From Haladaptatus litoreus (GTDB taxonomy: Archaea > Halobacteriota > Halobacteria > Halobacteriales > Haladaptataceae): a DNA stretch of 64,000 bases. The position numbers and the translations under genes are program-made. Positions 35,029-43,378 of the stretch are shown here, piece after piece (the first letter of the stretch is position 1; every line of letters starts with the position of its first letter). The DNA is taken from contig NZ_FTNO01000001.1 of assembly GCF_900156425.1 (NCBI RefSeq), positions 2,019,689 through 2,083,688 of the forward strand, read 5' to 3'. The notes under the pieces are model-generated. The model was not told the DNA's origin, searched no databases, and saw only the letters and a program-made list of their open reading frames with translations.

Positions 35029-35087
35029 CGTCGAAACGGTAGATTCGAGTCGGTCAGGCGTCGAAACGGTAGATTCGAGTCGGTCAG
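35028..35087. repeat. 30-bp perfect tandem duplication
   Basis: Two exact copies of a unit beginning gcgtcgaaacggtagattcg lie at 35028-35057 and 35058-35087, immediately after the flavoprotein stop codon. The duplication is short and recent-looking (no differences), consistent with a local slippage or recombination event. Nothing in the unit resembles an insertion sequence end. Confidence 0.85.
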
Positions 35088-35261
35088 TTTCGAGATTGTC
35101 GGTTGGAAACCAGTTCCGAGTGAGTCGTTTTGCGGGCGAGCAAACGATTACAGTAGTTACTACTTCGTTGTGAATTTCTGATAGTAATAGTTGTCACGGA
35201 GTGAAGATTTAAGCAGTAACCCGCTAATTGTTATCAAAGACCACACCAGTCTAGTGATATC

Positions 35262-35471
35262 GTGAACCCAACGATAACAGTCAAACCGACGAAGACGATT
35301 CCGGACGACGCGCACGTCAGACAGTACGACGAACTCGACGGAAGTGCCAAACAGCAGTTTCCCAGCGTAGTCGAGCGTGGCGAACGAGCCCTCGACGCGA
35401 AAACCGCACTCCAGTTCAGCGACGGCGAGTTCGTCAAATACGTTGGATACTATCAAATATCTCTTTCATAA
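35262..35471 (+). CDS. Small conserved protein (DUF7979-like), GTG start
   Basis: A 69-residue acidic product starting at a GTG (35262) reads NPTITVKPTKTIPDDAHVRQ and continues with YDELDGSAKQQFPSVVERGE, ending FVKYVGYYQISLS. The 'x-Y-D-E-L ... Y-Y-x-I-x-L' layout also occurs in the next gene at 35547, so the two are paralogues. The upstream region is AT-rich with a putative TATA around 35200-35215. Function unknown; a small regulator is possible. Confidence 0.6.
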   Translation: MNPTITVKPTKTIPDDAHVRQYDELDGSAKQQFPSVVERGERALDAKTALQFSDGEFVKYVGYYQISLS

Positions 35472-35546
35472 CCAATTTTTTATTGTTTTTGTGTAGTATC
35501 TGCCGCAACGTTTAAGAAGCACCACGACATTTGGTATCATATATCA

Positions 35547-35804
35547 ATGGCTTCGAACACGACAACTAGCGTTGACGCCGTGCCGAGTGGTGGAGCGAAC
35601 AGCCTCGTCGTCCGCCGAACCGAAACCGTGGCCCCCGAGACGCGAGTCCGGCATTTCGATGAACTAAGCGAGGAAGCACAGACCCTGCTGACGGAGTTCG
35701 ATGGCGAGGAGTCGGTCGTGCCGATTACGCGGACGTTGGCGGACGACATTAGCAGGGACACGACCGTCGTGTTCAACGACTACTACCGAATCGACCTCGC
35801 GTAA
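35547..35804 (+). CDS. Small conserved protein, paralogue of 35262
   Basis: An 85-residue product starting MASNTTTSVDAVPSGGANSL, then RTETVAPETRVRHFDELSEE, and ending TTVVFNDYYRIDLA. The pattern H-F-D-E-L ... D-Y-Y-R-I-D-L matches the 35262 gene, so this is a tandem pair of related small proteins, probably co-conserved. The start is preceded by tatcatatatca, a clear AT-rich promoter. No catalytic residues are apparent. Confidence 0.65.
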   Translation: MASNTTTSVDAVPSGGANSLVVRRTETVAPETRVRHFDELSEEAQTLLTEFDGEESVVPITRTLADDISRDTTVVFNDYYRIDLA

Positions 35805-35861
35805 GCCAGCCACGGCGGAACAACCGAAGCCGTTTTCTCCGGCAGGACGGGATGTAAGGAC

Positions 35862-36275
35862 ATGAACGGAAGCGGAGAGATGACGCTGGCGTTCGAACTG
35901 TCGGCGCTCAAAGCACTGGCAAGTCCCGGCACGGTGTTCGACGACGCCCGCCGCTGGACGCAGTACGTCGGCGTCATCTCCGACCAACCGACTTACGTGG
36001 TGACGAACTTCACCCGAAAGAACCGCATCCGGCAGGATTTCTTCTCCGGACCGAAAGGAAAAGCCGAGAGTTTAGACAGCGTCCGGTCGCAGTTCGACAC
36101 CGACCGCCACGTCTTCGTCGGCATCACCGACGACGACCGCGAACTCGCGGAAGACCACGACTGGGAGTTCCTGCACGTCGAAGACGCCGCGGAGGCCGCC
36201 GATTGGACGCTCGCATCGGACGACGACGGCGACGACGCTGGAGTCGAAGAGGACGTGCGCGACGACTGGCCCTAG
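35862..36275 (+). CDS. Conserved haloarchaeal protein (DUF7124-like)
   Basis: A 137-residue product with a Rossmann-like pattern: MTLAFELSALKALASPGTVF, then YVGVISDQPTYVVTNFTRKN and RHVFVGITDDDRELAEDHDW, ending in a short acidic tail (SDDDGDDAGVEEDVRDDW). It looks like a compact alpha/beta domain plus acidic C-terminus. No function can be assigned. It stands between the paralogous pair and a convergent winged-helix gene. Confidence 0.68.
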   Translation: MNGSGEMTLAFELSALKALASPGTVFDDARRWTQYVGVISDQPTYVVTNFTRKNRIRQDFFSGPKGKAESLDSVRSQFDTDRHVFVGITDDDRELAEDHDWEFLHVEDAAEAADWTLASDDDGDDAGVEEDVRDDWP

Positions 36276-36380
36276 CAATCGGGTTGTGAGGAGTTTTCAG
36301 GAGCGTTTTCGACAGATTGGGCAAGATAGTGATTGCTGGCTCACAGTCACAGCAGAAAATAACTTCCATAGTCCGCCATT

Positions 36381-36608
36381 CTATAGCGATTGGCGACCCA
36401 GTTCGGTAATCTCGTAACAGCACCAGTTCGAGTTCCGGACGAGGCCACGGTCGGCGAGCACCTGACACCGTCTTGCCGTCAGCAAACCGGGGAGGGAGAG
36501 TCGTCGCTCGATGTCGAGTCGAACCTGTATGCCCTCGGCGTAGAGCAGTCGGAGGATTCGCTCGTCGGTGGGTTGCAGTTGGTCGGGAACCTCGCTTGCC
36601 TGTGCCAT
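36381..36608 (-). CDS. Winged-helix DNA-binding protein (phage-repressor-like)
   Basis: This 75-residue product is a stand-alone winged helix: LQPTDERILRLLYAEGIQV then RLDIERRLSLPGLLTARRCQ as the recognition-helix region and VLADRGLVRNSNWCCYEITE as the wing. The pattern resembles the PhiH1-repressor-like small regulators common in haloarchaea. The start codon cat at 36606-36608 is close to the divergent region before 36787. The target is unknown; autoregulation is an inference. Confidence 0.75.
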   Translation of the reverse strand: MAQASEVPDQLQPTDERILRLLYAEGIQVRLDIERRLSLPGLLTARRCQVLADRGLVRNSNWCCYEITELGRQSL

Positions 36609-36786
36609 AGCAGGTCATATTGTTCCACCAGTAAGTAGCTCGCTAAGATGGCAATATATTCCGAACTGTTCGAACCGAGGAATACTGTTCGCTACCTCTA
36701 CGGTCAGTTTACGTGTTCTAATGGCGACAAAGAGATGACGAGCGATAATCACGCCGTTTAAACTCGTAAAGGACAAACAGGGAGCC

Positions 36787-37320
36787 ATGGCAGAACCGCG
36801 CGTACCGGGAGGCAAAGGCGCGAGACTCGACCTCCCATGTGGCGAGTCGGTCGCCGTCCACGAACTCGACATGGGAATGCGCGAGTACGACTGCGACTGC
36901 GGCGAATCCCACGCAGTCGTGATGGACATCCACCCGCCCTCACGATTCGTTCCGGAATTTCTCGTGGACATCCTTCGCGAAACCGTCGAAACGACGGACG
37001 ACGCCGGGGAGTTTGGAACCCTGCATATCATGGGCGTCGTGCTGGAGGAGTTCCCGAGCGAGGTCGTCGCCGAGGACATGGTGGAAAACCCCGAAGTCGG
37101 CTACGGAATGGTGTGGGTCACCGACTTCGATTCCCGACGACTCCACGAAATCGTCGTAGAACTCATCGTGGAGCTGATGGAACACGCCGTCAGCCACGCC
37201 GAGGACGAGGACGCGATGAGTAAGTTCGAGGCGGATATGCTCAACTTCGACGTGGCGGAGTTCGTAGACCAGTACCGAAAAGAACGAGATTTCACCGGGC
37301 CGCACGACCGCCCTGCGTAG
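36787..37320 (+). CDS. Conserved haloarchaeal protein (DUF5815-like)
   Basis: A 177-residue protein starting MAEPRVPGGKGARLDLPCGE with two cysteine pairs near the N-terminus (LPCGE and YDCDCGESH), a metal- or cluster-binding suspicion, then an alpha/beta body with GTLHIMGVVLEEFPSEVVAE and WVTDFDSRRLHEIVVELIVE. The last 30 residues are helical. The motif pattern is conserved in haloarchaea but the function is unknown. Confidence 0.75.
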   Translation: MAEPRVPGGKGARLDLPCGESVAVHELDMGMREYDCDCGESHAVVMDIHPPSRFVPEFLVDILRETVETTDDAGEFGTLHIMGVVLEEFPSEVVAEDMVENPEVGYGMVWVTDFDSRRLHEIVVELIVELMEHAVSHAEDEDAMSKFEADMLNFDVAEFVDQYRKERDFTGPHDRPA

Positions 37321-37394
37321 CGTCAGTCCCTTTCGTGGCCAGTCAGACGCGCGTCTGACTGAAGATTAAAGTGGATACATGACCAGTGTGAAAT

Positions 37395-37652
37395 ATGTAC
37401 GCTCGTGGGCAGGAGTTCGACCGGATTCAGGCGGTCATCGCGGATGCCGGAACCGACCAGCCCCTCACTGCGCGTGAAATCCTCACGCTGCTCGACGAAC
37501 ACGGCGAACTCGACGAAAACCACGAAAACCACGCCGGAACGTTGGAGAGCGCGCACGAAGTCGCAACCGTCCTCGGACGACAGGCCCAGTACGGCGGTGT
37601 AACTGTGATTCGTTCCTCACCGTATCAGTACCAAATCGGCGGAAATCTGTAG
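37395..37652 (+). CDS. Small conserved protein, winged-helix-like
   Basis: An 85-residue product: FDRIQAVIADAGTDQPLTAR as a first helix pair, EILTLLDEHGELDENHENHA as an acidic stretch, and LGRQAQYGGVTVIRSSPYQY as a strand pair. The secondary structure resembles a small winged helix. It has no recognised domain and no effector motif. The upstream agattaaagtggatac element may contain its promoter. Confidence 0.6.
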   Translation: MYARGQEFDRIQAVIADAGTDQPLTAREILTLLDEHGELDENHENHAGTLESAHEVATVLGRQAQYGGVTVIRSSPYQYQIGGNL

Positions 37653-37711
37653 TATTTTCTTCTTCATCGACACACCAAACTACAAGAGCGTAGCCCACGC
37701 GCTTCGAATCG

Positions 37712-38599
37712 ATGTTGGACGAGTTGCTCGGGCGCGCGGAGTTGAAAGAACGAATCGACGCCCTCGAAGAAGAGAAACATCATCTCGAACGACAGAGAGA
37801 CGCCGAAAAGGAGCGCCGAGCGGAGGCGGTCACCGAGCGACAACAGGCGGAAGAGCGAGTTAACCGCCTCGAAGACCGCATCGAGGAACTCGAAGACCGC
37901 GTCGAACGACTGCAGGGCGACGACGGCGACCTCGATTTTCGCGGCGTCGAAACCCTTCGCGGAAAGCGACTCGATTCGGTTCTCTCCCGACTCAGTTCGG
38001 TCGAGGCGGCACCGGAAGGTGCGCTGACGGCCATGGTCGATGGCGACCTCCCCGACGAAGTTCGGGAGGCGTTCGGTGACCATGCACCACTCGTTTCTCG
38101 TGCGGTTCCCGGCGTCGTCGCGACCGACGACGCCGGACTCGTCAGCGGTGTCCTCGTTCCGCCGAATCCTCCGGAACCGTTCGTGACGTGGGGCGACGGC
38201 TTCGAGTTCGAAACCGACTGGTTCCGACCGGAAGGCAAATTCGCGCTGGCGCTCGTTCGCTCCGACCTGTTCGCTATCGGTGAGTACGAGGGGCGCGAAC
38301 AGCAGACCGTTACGGGCTTCGAGAGCGACGTGAAAAGCGACCACTCGAAAGGTGGGTTTTCGCAAGGGCGATTCGAACGGAGACGGGACGCCCAGATAGA
38401 CGAGCATCTGGAACGCTGTCGGGAGGAAATAGAAAATCGGGAGGCAAAGGAGTTGTACGTCGTCGGCCAGCGGACACTGCTTCCGGAATTTCGACAGGAA
38501 GCCCGGCGGACGAAACCGGTCGATGCAACTGGCGACCCGGACGAAGCGTTGGAAGATGCGTTTCGGGAACTGTGGACGACGCGTCTGTATCGGATTTAG
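37712..38599 (+). CDS. Vms1/Ankzf1-family peptidyl-tRNA hydrolase
   Basis: This 295-residue protein has an N-terminal coiled coil (residues 1-70, ALEEEKHHLERQRDAEKERR) and a release-factor-like domain. The catalytic-type motif is HSKGGFSQGRFERRRD, with the key glutamine at Q218, the same Gly-Gly-x-Ser-Gln-x-Arg-Phe signature seen in yeast Vms1 and human Ankzf1. Those enzymes cleave peptidyl-tRNA on stalled 60S-type ribosomes. By analogy it may release stuck nascent chains in an archaeal ribosome-rescue pathway. No partner gene is adjacent. Confidence 0.88.
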   Translation: MLDELLGRAELKERIDALEEEKHHLERQRDAEKERRAEAVTERQQAEERVNRLEDRIEELEDRVERLQGDDGDLDFRGVETLRGKRLDSVLSRLSSVEAAPEGALTAMVDGDLPDEVREAFGDHAPLVSRAVPGVVATDDAGLVSGVLVPPNPPEPFVTWGDGFEFETDWFRPEGKFALALVRSDLFAIGEYEGREQQTVTGFESDVKSDHSKGGFSQGRFERRRDAQIDEHLERCREEIENREAKELYVVGQRTLLPEFRQEARRTKPVDATGDPDEALEDAFRELWTTRLYRI

Positions 38600-38609
38600 C
38601 TTGCGCTGG

Positions 38610-38816
38610 CTACTCGATTTCGGCGTGGAACAGCAACCGGCCGCATTCGGGGCACATTCGCGTTCGAACGGATTTCGTTTCGTTCATTCCGAGCGACCCG
38701 AGCAAACCCTCCTTGCGCTCGTTCGTTTTCACATGCGGTTTCCACGCGTCGTTCATCCCGAATTTGACCGATTCGAGAGTGACACCGCAGTCAGGGCAAC
38801 GGTCTGAGTCCGTCAT
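38610..38816 (-). CDS. Small zinc-ribbon protein
   Basis: A 68-residue product with two CxxC pairs, C7/C10 (CPDC) and C55/C58 (CPEC), framing a segment FGMNDAWKPHVKTNERKEGL. The layout is a single zinc ribbon of unknown function. The start at 38816 (MTDSDRCPDC) is preferred to the Met eight codons upstream because it places the first knuckle at the N-terminus. It converges on the Vms1 gene. Confidence 0.7.
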   Translation of the reverse strand: MTDSDRCPDCGVTLESVKFGMNDAWKPHVKTNERKEGLLGSLGMNETKSVRTRMCPECGRLLFHAEIE

Positions 38817-38879
38817 ACCATCACCTTTCTGACGGAACACCGTGGCTGTTACGCTGTTTGTAGGAGCAGCGTATCGTCA

Positions 38880-39755
38880 TCACAAAATCGCCGCACCGCT
38901 GCCGACTGACGTTGGGTAAGCCCGCGCTTCGACACCGGCGTCGAAAAAGGCGTCAAGCATCGCACTCGCGACCGAACTCTGTCCGCCCTCGCGGCAGACG
39001 GCGAGGACGCTCGGGCCTGCACCACTAACCGCGACCCCGGTCGCACCTGCGGAAAGTGCGGACTCCCGCACCGCGTCGAATCCCTTGATGAGCGATTCGC
39101 GTGCCCCAGTGAGGGAGTTGTTGCGTAGTCCTTTTCCCACTAATTCGGGGTCATTTCGGAACATCCCCGCGGTGAGCGTCGCGGCGTCGCCGACCGTGGA
39201 GACGAGTTCGTCGATTTCGACGGATTGAGGGACGACCTGTCGGGCATCCCGCGTCGAAACGACGATTTCTGGGAGACAGGCGACGACTGGAATCGAAGCA
39301 TCGACCTGCGTCACGTCCTCGTCGGTGACGATGGTAAATCCGCCGAGAATGGCGGGTGCGACGTTGTCGGCGTGCGCCTCGCCGGAAACGGCGGCCTCGC
39401 CCTCCGCGGCCACGCGAACCAGTTCGGTCGGCGTAAGTCCGCGGTCGTAGAGTTCGTTCAGCGCGACTGCGGCGGCAGCGGCGCTCGCGGCGGACGAACC
39501 AAGTCCGGACGACGGACGGACGCCTTTATTGATTTCGATGTGGGCGGGCGCGTCGAGTTCCTCGGCGACGACGCCCGCGGTGTTTTTCGCCGGATTTTCC
39601 GGAATGTACTGTCGTCCGACGCCCGTGACTTCAATCGTCGTCTCGTCGGCGCGTTCGACTCGGACGACATCTGCGGGTCGCTCAAGCGCCAGTCCGAACA
39701 CGTCGAAGCCGCTTCCGAGGTTGGCGCTCGTCGCAGGTGCCCGCACAGTGACCAT
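38880..39755 (-). CDS. thrB: Homoserine kinase
   Basis: A GHMP kinase that phosphorylates homoserine in threonine biosynthesis. The 291-residue product has the ATP-binding motif RPSSGLGSSAASAAAAAVAL near residue 80, the N-terminal strand MVTVRAPATSANLGSGFDVF, and the C-terminal motif GVAVSGAGPSVLAV. Its length and motif order are standard. It diverges from the D-glutamate pair at 39929, with a shared AT-rich spacer. Confidence 0.95.
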   Translation of the reverse strand: MVTVRAPATSANLGSGFDVFGLALERPADVVRVERADETTIEVTGVGRQYIPENPAKNTAGVVAEELDAPAHIEINKGVRPSSGLGSSAASAAAAAVALNELYDRGLTPTELVRVAAEGEAAVSGEAHADNVAPAILGGFTIVTDEDVTQVDASIPVVACLPEIVVSTRDARQVVPQSVEIDELVSTVGDAATLTAGMFRNDPELVGKGLRNNSLTGARESLIKGFDAVRESALSAGATGVAVSGAGPSVLAVCREGGQSSVASAMLDAFFDAGVEARAYPTSVGSGAAIL

Positions 39756-39899
39756 GGCTTACGTTTAAAAGACTGGTTGAAAAACCTTCGCCTAGCATCG
39801 GGATTTGCGTGTTGGGGTGGAAGGTAGATTCGTTTAAGAGTCGGTCACCATCAAAAACCCGACAACGCGCTGAAATCCCCTTACCGCTAGGGCAGGGCT

Positions 39900-39906
39900 T
39901 TAAGCT
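39900..39906 (+). promoter_or_regulatory. TATA-like element before dgcN
   Basis: The tttaagc at 39900-39906 lies 23-29 bases upstream of the ATG at 39929, the standard distance for a leaderless haloarchaeal transcript. It follows the purine-rich agggcaggg, a B-recognition-like stretch. Confidence 0.4.
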
Positions 39907-39928
39907 ACCGTACCACCACCGCACACGC

Positions 39929-40942
39929 ATGCAGGTGGCCATACTCGCTCACGAGAAGTTCCCCGGTCGCGCGAAAACCGCGGTCGGAATCCTTCGCTAC
40001 GCCGACTACGAAGTTGAGGCGATTCTCGACCGCGACCGACCCGGCGAGCGCGTGAGTGACCATTTACCGAACGTACAGGACGCACCCATCGTCGCCGGAA
40101 TGGACGACGTAGGGGATGTGGACGCGCTGATTATCGGCATCGCACCCATCGGCGGCGGATTCGACGATTCGTGGCGCGATGACGTTCGGACCGCTCTCTC
40201 CCGCGGTTGTGACGTGATTTCCGGACTCCACTACTTCCTCGAAAACGACGAGGAGTTCGCCCGACTTGCGGAAGAGAACGACTGTGAGATTTGGGACGTG
40301 CGCAAACCGCACGACGACCTGACGGTCAGCCAAGGGATTGCGAACGAAGTGGACGCCGAAATCGTGCTGACGGTCGGCACCGACTGCTCCGTCGGGAAGA
40401 TGACCGTGACGCTCGAACTGCTCGAAGCGGCGGAAGAGCGCGGAATCAACGCCGGATTCATCCCGACCGGCCAAACCGGAATCATGATCGACGGCTGGGG
40501 CAACCCAATCGACCGCGTGGTCAGCGACTTCACCGCCGGTGCGGTAGAGGAGATGATTCTAGAGCGCGGCGACGACTACGATTACCTGTTCGTGGAAGGA
40601 CAAGGAAGCATCGTCCACCCCGCCTACTCCGCCGTGACCTGCGGGATTCTTCACGGGTCAATGGCAGACAAACTCGTCCTCTGCCACGAGGCGGGCAAAG
40701 AGGTCATCCACGGCTACGAATCGTTCTCGCTCCCGTCCATCGAGGAGTACGTTTCACTGTACGAAAACCTCGCCAAACCGGTTCAAGAGGCCGAAATCGT
40801 CGCAGGGGCGCTCAACACATCCGGAATCGAGGACGACGAATCCGCACGCGACGCAGTCGAATCCTACGAATCCGAACTCGGCAGACCCGCGAACGACCTC
40901 GTTCGCTTCGACGCCGATGCCGTTCTGGAGGCGATTCTATGA
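39929..40942 (+). CDS. dgcN: D-glutamate N-acetyltransferase DgcN (DUF1611)
   Basis: A 337-residue DUF1611 protein: N-terminal Rossmann-like region (MQVAILAHEKFPGRAKTAVG), then a P-loop-type motif VGTDCSVGKMTVTLEL with K157, and a C-terminal region DYDYLFVEGQGSIVHPAYSA. DUF1611 proteins of this kind are reported to acetylate D-glutamate in a D-glutamate catabolic route described in marine Proteobacteria and halophilic archaea. Its stop overlaps the start of the racemase gene (ATGA), which is strong support for the pathway. Start at 39929 fits the TATA-like element. Confidence 0.85.
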   Translation: MQVAILAHEKFPGRAKTAVGILRYADYEVEAILDRDRPGERVSDHLPNVQDAPIVAGMDDVGDVDALIIGIAPIGGGFDDSWRDDVRTALSRGCDVISGLHYFLENDEEFARLAEENDCEIWDVRKPHDDLTVSQGIANEVDAEIVLTVGTDCSVGKMTVTLELLEAAEERGINAGFIPTGQTGIMIDGWGNPIDRVVSDFTAGAVEEMILERGDDYDYLFVEGQGSIVHPAYSAVTCGILHGSMADKLVLCHEAGKEVIHGYESFSLPSIEEYVSLYENLAKPVQEAEIVAGALNTSGIEDDESARDAVESYESELGRPANDLVRFDADAVLEAIL

Positions 40943-41976
40943 CGCTCTCGACGGAGTACGAACGACTGTCGCTCCCGCTAGAACATGCCTTCACGATTTC
41001 GCGGAGCACCCAGACGACCGCCGACAACGTCGTCGTCCGAATCGAGGACGACGAGGGGAACGTCGGCGTCGGCGGGGCCGCACCCTCCAAACATTACGGC
41101 GAGACGGCAGACACCGTGGAGGCCGTCATGCCCGACCTCTTGGATGTGGTGGAATCGGTGGACGACCCCCACGCACTCGCCCGAATCGAGCGCGAGATGA
41201 AGGAGACGGTAAACCGAAACCCGGCCGCGCGCTGTGCCGTGAGCATCGCGCTCCACGACCTCGTGGCGAAACGGGCCGACCTGCCGCTGTATCGCTACTG
41301 GGGACTCGACCCCGAGGACACGCTCGAAACGTCGTTCACCATCGGCATCGACACAACCGAAGTCATGCGCGAGAAGACGGCGGAGGCGGTCGAAGCCGGA
41401 TACAACACGTTGAAGGTGAAAGTCGGAACTGACCGCGACGGGGAAATCGTCGGTGCAATCCGAGACGAGGCTCCCGATGCGACGATTCGCGTGGATGCGA
41501 ATCAGGCGTGGAGTCCCCGCGAAGCAGTGGGTAAAATCGAGGTGCTCGCGGAGTACGACGTGGAGTTCGTCGAACAACCGATTCCCGCCGAAAATCCCGA
41601 CGGAATGCGATTCGTCCGTGAACGCTCCGCCCTACCGATTGCGGCGGACGAATCCTGCATCACCCTCGAAGACATTCCGCGAATCGCCGGACAGGCGGAC
41701 ATCGCCAACCTGAAACTGATGAAATGCGGCGGCCTCCGCGAGGCGATGCGGATGATTCACACCGCGAAAGCGCACGGCATGGAGGTCATGCTCGGTTGTA
41801 TGATAGAGAGCAACGCAAGCATTGCGGCGGCCTGCCACCTCGCACCGCTGCTCGACTACGCGGATTTGGACGGGTCGCTTCTCCTTTCAGAGGACGAGTA
41901 CGAGGGCGTCCCGATGCCGAACGGGAGTATCGGCCTCAAAACCGGGCGACCCGGAACCGGCGTGCAAAAACAGTAA
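40939..41976 (+). CDS. dgcA: N-acetyl-D-glutamate racemase DgcA (enolase superfamily)
   Basis: A 345-residue enolase-superfamily enzyme, formerly annotated as dipeptide epimerase. The catalytic base lysines are in LKVKVGTDRDG, the metal ligands in RVDANQAWSP (Asp), VEQPIPAENP (Glu) and AADESC (Asp), and the opposite face lysine in LKLMKCGGLREA. In the D-glutamate pathway it converts N-acetyl-D-glutamate to N-acetyl-L-glutamate. It overlaps dgcN by four bases. A dipeptide substrate cannot be excluded, but the pairing with DUF1611 favours the racemase role. Confidence 0.85.
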   Translation: MTLSTEYERLSLPLEHAFTISRSTQTTADNVVVRIEDDEGNVGVGGAAPSKHYGETADTVEAVMPDLLDVVESVDDPHALARIEREMKETVNRNPAARCAVSIALHDLVAKRADLPLYRYWGLDPEDTLETSFTIGIDTTEVMREKTAEAVEAGYNTLKVKVGTDRDGEIVGAIRDEAPDATIRVDANQAWSPREAVGKIEVLAEYDVEFVEQPIPAENPDGMRFVRERSALPIAADESCITLEDIPRIAGQADIANLKLMKCGGLREAMRMIHTAKAHGMEVMLGCMIESNASIAAACHLAPLLDYADLDGSLLLSEDEYEGVPMPNGSIGLKTGRPGTGVQKQ

Positions 41977-41987
41977 TCAGTTCGCCC

Positions 41988-42752
41988 TCAGAGTTTGCCG
42001 ACTCGTTCGGCCTGAAACCCGAGAATATCCTCATACCCGTCCGTGGACATCAACACCGGATAGAACGCCCGTTCTGCGCGGCGTTCCTCGCCGTTCTTTC
42101 TGGCGAACGTCTCGCCCGCCTCGACGCGGACGAAGTTCTCCCCGACGAACTCGTAGTCGCCGCCTTCGACAACGGCGAAAATACGATACAGTTCGGGGTC
42201 GCCCGCGTCCGACAGGGTATCGACTGCGCCCATCTCACCCAGAAAATTGCGGAGGACGCGCTCTGCGTTTCGGTCTGCTCGCTCGCTTCCCCGGAGTCCG
42301 CACTCGACTGCGACCCCGTCAACGTAGTCGATGAGGCCGCCAGCGATGTAGCTGACATCGACTACGCGGGGCGCACCCGTCGCACGAGCGAGTCGCTTCG
42401 TTTGCTCGTTCACCTGCGCGACCAGCGCGAAGGGTTCGGGATGCGAGCGCGTCGAATGAAGGTCGAGAACGGAGCAATCCCGGACTTGCGGGAGCAGTTC
42501 CGCCGCGAGTCGGGATTCGTGGGTTTTTCCATCAGAGTCGCCAGGAAAGGCACGATTCAGGTCTTCGTCGATGCTGCGGACGTTTTTCTCGATTGCCTCC
42601 TCGTTGGCCACGACGAACCGAACCGGTCTGCGGAAATTGTGATTTTCGGCCAGCACGCGCTCGACTGCCGTTTTCCCGCACAGTTCGTTTCCGTGGAGGC
42701 ACGCTACCACGGCGAGTTCCGGCGTCCCGTCGCCGACGGTTTCGACGTGCAT
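41988..42752 (-). CDS. Succinylglutamate desuccinylase/aspartoacylase-family deacylase
   Basis: A 254-residue zinc-dependent member of the M14 family. Zinc ligands H20 and E23 lie in ACLHGNELCGK, and the third His in SVLDLHSTRS; Arg/Asn substrate residues are expected in VRSIDEDLNRAFPG. These enzymes remove acyl groups from N-acyl amino acids. It faces the dgcNA pair, only 11 bases from the dgcA stop. A plausible reading is that it deacetylates the N-acetyl-L-glutamate made by DgcA. That step is an inference. Confidence 0.85.
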   Translation of the reverse strand: MHVETVGDGTPELAVVACLHGNELCGKTAVERVLAENHNFRRPVRFVVANEEAIEKNVRSIDEDLNRAFPGDSDGKTHESRLAAELLPQVRDCSVLDLHSTRSHPEPFALVAQVNEQTKRLARATGAPRVVDVSYIAGGLIDYVDGVAVECGLRGSERADRNAERVLRNFLGEMGAVDTLSDAGDPELYRIFAVVEGGDYEFVGENFVRVEAGETFARKNGEERRAERAFYPVLMSTDGYEDILGFQAERVGKL

Positions 42753-42815
42753 TGACAGCGAGTGGCACGCAGTGATACTACTTGAGACTGTGGATTTCGG
42801 CCATCGTCCAATTGA

Positions 42816-43076
42816 TCAGTCGTCTTCGTGTTCCGAATCGCGCGTTTGCAGGCGAACCTCCTTGTCCGTGATTTCCGCGATTGCGTCCCTCGGAAGCGGG
42901 TAGATTTCCTTCGAGTCGTCTTTCCATCCGAGGAGCATCTTGTACTCGTTCAGGAGGCTCGGATGGGGGTCAACGTAGGCGATACCATTTTTCACCTCGG
43001 TGACAATACCGACTTTTTCGTCGTCCACGTTGAACACCGGTTTGCTTTCGTCTTCTTTTGCTGGCAGTCGTCGCAT
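42816..43076 (-). CDS. PRC-barrel-like small protein
   Basis: An 86-residue product starting MRRLPAKEDESKPVFNVDDE, with the strand-turn KVGIVTEVKNGIAYVDPHPS and a C-terminal EIYPLPRDAIAEITDKEVRL. It reads like a PRC-barrel (beta-barrel) domain found in ribosome-maturation and photosystem-related proteins. The start at 43076 is preferred to the long upstream frame to 43268. No partner is apparent. Confidence 0.65.
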   Translation of the reverse strand: MRRLPAKEDESKPVFNVDDEKVGIVTEVKNGIAYVDPHPSLLNEYKMLLGWKDDSKEIYPLPRDAIAEITDKEVRLQTRDSEHEDD

Positions 43077-43378
43077 GGAGGTGTTACGGGTTTGTCGAGT
43101 ATCAGGTTGTCCGCCGAATCGGTCGAGAGTTGCAGGGATTTTGAGTCCGATTGGGAGTGATTTTCGTGAGTTCAGTTCTGTCGCTAGGTAGTCACGACTT
43201 GGCAACGACAGACGTAACTTGAAAACATACTGCAAACAGCGCAGAACCAAACCCCACGAAACAAGCAATTACCTCATATCAAAATCCAAAATCAGAGCGG
43301 TGAAAACAATGCCTGAAAATCCACTTCCTCGCGTCCGTCTCAACACACTTATCTTGCACCTGTCCCGTATCTGCGCCC
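43077..43378. other. thrS upstream region, no gene
   Basis: This 302-base gap is AT-rich, particularly 43200-43320, and shows no coding frame of haloarchaeal type. A cacttatctt element (43346-43355) lies about 25-30 bases before the thrS ATG and is the likely TATA box. The upstream cgacagacgtaacttgaaaac block may hold the divergent promoter for the PRC-barrel gene. Confidence 0.5.
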
